Positions 21,837 through 22,300 of a stretch of DNA of 22,300 bases are shown here, in pieces. Source of the DNA: Amoebophilaceae bacterium (lineage in GTDB: Bacteria; Bacteroidota; Bacteroidia; Cytophagales; Amoebophilaceae). Within the stretch, counting starts at the first letter, position 1, and the number at the start of each line of letters is the position of its first letter. The notes under the pieces were generated by a model, which was not told the origin of the DNA, did not search any database, and was given only the letters and a program-made list of their open reading frames with translations. Location: NCBI GenBank assembly GCA_023257955.1, contig JALRAY010000012.1, forward strand, positions 1 to 22,300. Direction: 5' to 3'. A program made the translations under genes and the position numbers.

Positions 21837-22300
21837 GGGTCTGTTTCCTCAATTGTGTAAATTCAAAGCGATGCCCTTGTTAGAGAGATGGATTCTGTCC
21901 TCGAATCTAATTAAAAAATGCGAGATAACTTCATGCCAATTAGCAACGGGGATGGTCCATTTTGCAGTGATGTACTCAATTGTTAAATAGAGGGACTTAA
22001 ATACTGCATCATCGCTTGGGAATACCCGCTTATTTCTTGTTACCTTTCTTAACTGGTTATTGAGAGATTCTATAGCATTGGTCGTATAAATTACTTTACG
22101 TATGCATTGAGGATACTTCAAAAATGCTATTAAGTGCTCCCAATTATTATACCAAGATTTAGCGATTTGAGGATATTGTTTTCCCCACTTGTCCTCAAAA
22201 GATTTGAGAGAGTCTAGCGCTTCTTCTTCATTAACAGCTTGATATATAGGCTTTAGCTCTCTTCCTACTTGCTTACGGTCTTTATATGATACAAAAGTTA
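21837..22300 (-). mobile_element. IS256-family insertion sequence, right end with transposase C-terminal part
   Basis: The terminal sequence GGGTCTGTTTCCTCAATTG starts at 21837. The transposase stop (TGA) is at 21849-21851 and the frame is open without interruption to the window edge at 22300, about 150 residues; an ATG is not reached, so it is partial at the right edge rather than broken. Typical IS256 blocks are seen in order: VSYKDRKQVGRELKPIYQAV, WGKQYPQIAKSWYNNWEHLI, YTTNAIESLNNQLRK (with the final Glu of the DDE triad), and KWTIPVANWHEVI. IS256 transposases move DNA by a copy-out mechanism through a circle. Without the rest it cannot be called active, but the frame looks clean. Confidence 0.88.

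Noticed and set aside
1..22300. tRNA genes, rRNA genes, riboswitches, phage or defence islands.
   Set aside because: I looked for T-loop GTTCRA patterns, rRNA blocks and relevant protein families in the intergenic regions and saw none; a covariance-model search would be needed to exclude small RNAs.

Overview
The window looks like a chromosome segment from a host-associated Bacteroidota, most plausibly an Amoebophilaceae-type endosymbiont (the Amoebophilus/Cardinium group). This is inferred from gene content, not from any database search. The Bacteroidota signs are a GldF/GldG pair, a DUF4296-type secreted protein, a 30-residue basic protein of the AURKAIP1/COX24 type, almost no Shine-Dalgarno sequences, and a TTTG-17-TAnnTTTG promoter upstream of nuoD. 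The symbiont signs are AT-rich DNA, many transposase scars (IS630-like and IS256), degraded reading frames between genes, and normally linked genes found alone (nuoD without nuoC, nusA without rimP or infB).

Layout. Positions 1-635 hold the start of an IS630-like transposase that runs off the left edge, then decayed sequence and a candidate promoter. nuoD (636-1817, +) follows. Positions 1818-2204 are an insertion scar with a 51-bp direct repeat pair, a perfect 26-bp palindrome and an IS256 fragment. From about 2205 to 17299 every confident gene is on the minus strand: an Lrp/AsnC regulator with an Rpn-family C-terminal remnant overlapping its start codon; the overlapping cluster rpoN-cdsA-truB; a membrane-anchored peptide deformylase with a large insertion; the group 30-aa protein-rng-dnaN; the DUF4296 protein; nusA; a PolB-like 3'-5' exonuclease downstream of uvrB; and a sugar-phosphate nucleotidyltransferase downstream of dut. 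rlmD (+) is transcribed away from dut. Tandem GC-rich repeats then separate rlmD from the convergent gldF-gldG pair, and the window ends in an IS256 element whose terminal sequence also occurs as solo copies next to it.

Functionally this is mostly housekeeping: replication clamp, excision repair, dUTP clean-up, transcription elongation and sigma-54, RNA decay and modification (rng, truB, rlmD), N-terminal maturation of proteins (def), lipid precursor synthesis (cdsA), one respiratory subunit (nuoD) and an ABC-2 permease pair (gldFG). I found no CRISPR array, tRNA, rRNA, phage module or defence island, and nothing I would call a new biological system. The points most worth a second look are the unusual deformylase, the truB end rewritten by a dispersed repeat, the Rpn/Lrp overlap, the stranded nuoD, and the nested repeats and IS ends.
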